A stretch of DNA of 6,557 nt, taken from positions 1 through 6,557 of the forward strand of contig JALXCG010000308.1 in the NCBI GenBank assembly GCA_026991065.1. The letters run 5' to 3'. The stretch is from JALXCG01 sp026991065 [NCBI: Gemmatimonadota bacterium]. GTDB taxonomy: Bacteria > GCA-2686955. How positions within the stretch are numbered: position 1 is the first letter of the stretch; every line of letters begins with the position of its first letter. Positions 5,994 to 6,557 of the stretch are shown here, piece by piece. A program made the position numbers and the translations under genes. Below the pieces are notes generated by a model, which had not been told where the DNA came from, did no database searches, and saw nothing but the letters and a program-made list of their open reading frames with translations.

Positions 5994-6557
5994 CACGATC
6001 AAGGCCACGACATCGAAGAGAGATACGATCACACCACCGACGACGATTTCCCTGCCAGGAGCAACCGCAGCCGCCGTCCAACCCAACGCCGACGCCGCTC
6101 CCGGGCTACCGCGGCCCGTCCCGCTGCCGCGCAGCAAGAACCCCGCGAGGAATTCGATGACGCCCCGGTTCGCCGCCGTCGACGCAGGGCACGTCCCGCT
6201 GCCGCGCTTGATACACCGCGCCACGCAGCCGCTGATTTCCACGACCGCTCGCGGGAAGACGACTGGGACGATGCACCGGCCGCGCCGCCGGTGCGGCGCC
6301 GGCGCCGTCGTCGTCGCCCGATTGAGGAACCTGCCGCCGTCGAGGTTGAAACAGCTCTTGACGCCGAAGAGGAGATCGCCCCGACCCGCCGCCGTCGCCG
6401 CAGTCGGCGCCCCGGGCGAGGCGCCCCGGCGAAGCCTGTCGCCGCCCCCGAGGAGAGTTGGGAAGAGACCGACGTCGAAGAGCCGGACGATTTCGCCCCA
6501 CCGCGCCGGCGGCGAAGATCCACACGCAACCGGCGACACCCGGAAGCGGAAATCGAA
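5991..6557 (+). CDS. Arg-tract/acidic repeat protein, N-terminal part (3' truncated)
   Basis: The frame is open for 189 codons from GTG 5991 to the window edge without a stop. I do not recognise a family. The visible part is low-complexity and strongly mixed in charge: acidic segments with an aromatic residue and Ala-Pro alternate with arginine runs, for example EEFDDAPVRRRRRR (codons 53-66), EDDWDDAPAAPPVRRRRRRRR (from codon 90) and EPDDFAPPRRRRR (near codon 165), with weaker copies at TTDDDFP-QRRRR and EEEIAPTRRRRR. Synonymous codons vary between copies (GAT GAC GCC CCG against GAC GAT GCA CCG; CGN and AGR mixed in the runs), which argues for selection on the protein and supports this frame. 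No signal peptide or membrane segment is seen, so it is probably cytoplasmic and disordered, fit to bind RNA or DNA. Similar charged extensions occur in RNase E/G, Rho, IF-2 and topoisomerase I of high-GC bacteria; the folded domain, if any, lies beyond 6557. Confidence 0.75.
   Translation, partial: MHDQGHDIEERYDHTTDDDFPARSNRSRRPTQRRRRSRATAARPAAAQQEPREEFDDAPVRRRRRRARPAAALDTPRHAAADFHDRSREDDWDDAPAAPPVRRRRRRRRPIEEPAAVEVETALDAEEEIAPTRRRRRSRRPGRGAPAKPVAAPEESWEETDVEEPDDFAPPRRRRRSTRNRRHPEAEIE
6117..6207 (+). repeat. Direct repeat of 16 bp at a 75-bp (25-codon) period
   Basis: CGTCCCGCTGCCGCGC occurs at 6117-6132 and again at 6192-6207. The 75-bp offset is a whole number of codons, and both copies encode RPAAA after or between Arg tracts. 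This suggests the repeat protein grew by in-frame duplication, at least for this module. Confidence 0.65.

Noticed and set aside
5871-6539. Minus-strand open frames of 139-222 codons opposite the Arg-rich gene
   Set aside because: They are mirror frames of the arginine codon runs. The + strand frame explains the pattern better, with acidic-Arg modules and synonymous codon variation, and has a good ribosome site.
1-6557. CRISPR arrays, tRNAs, rRNA, insertion sequences or defence genes
   Set aside because: Reading both strands showed no spaced repeats of CRISPR type, no tRNA T-loop signature, no transposase and no recognisable defence protein.

Overview
The window is high-GC bacterial DNA with normal bacterial gene structure. 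The first gene ends in a FlgD-like/T9SS-type C-terminal module with a 'NPFNPRT' signature. Such tails are typical of the FCB group and neighbouring candidate phyla (for example Eisenbacteria, Latescibacteria, Krumholzibacteria, Zixibacteria). The taxon is an inference; the sequence contains no rRNA or other firm marker.

Layout. (1) Bases 1-2034, + strand: the 3' part of a secreted M1-family zinc metallopeptidase, cut by the left edge. (2) Bases 2058-5006, - strand, convergent with the peptidase across only 23 bp: miaA downstream of mutL, 24 bp apart and almost certainly one transcript, the same gene pair as in E. coli. (3) Bases 5007-5990: nearly 1 kb with no convincing protein gene. It holds candidate divergent promoters, a dyad that could be an operator, and several hairpins. 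(4) Bases 5991-6557, + strand: the 5' part of a gene for an unusual mixed-charge protein in which acidic-aromatic segments alternate with runs of four to eight arginines. It runs off the right edge.

How the genes work together. MutL (mismatch repair) and MiaA (prenylation of tRNA A37) both guard information fidelity. This MutL carries its own endonuclease motifs and a sliding-clamp motif, so it belongs to the MutH-independent repair type. The peptidase is an unrelated exported enzyme.

Most worth a second look: the Arg/acidic repeat protein; a possible AUU start codon for mutL behind a perfect Shine-Dalgarno; a 20-bp perfect palindrome in the mutL 5' region; and a good sigma70-type promoter at 5207-5235 that points into about 750 nt of hairpin-rich sequence ahead of the Arg-rich gene (long leader or unrecognised small RNA). 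I did not find a defence system, CRISPR array, tRNA or insertion sequence.
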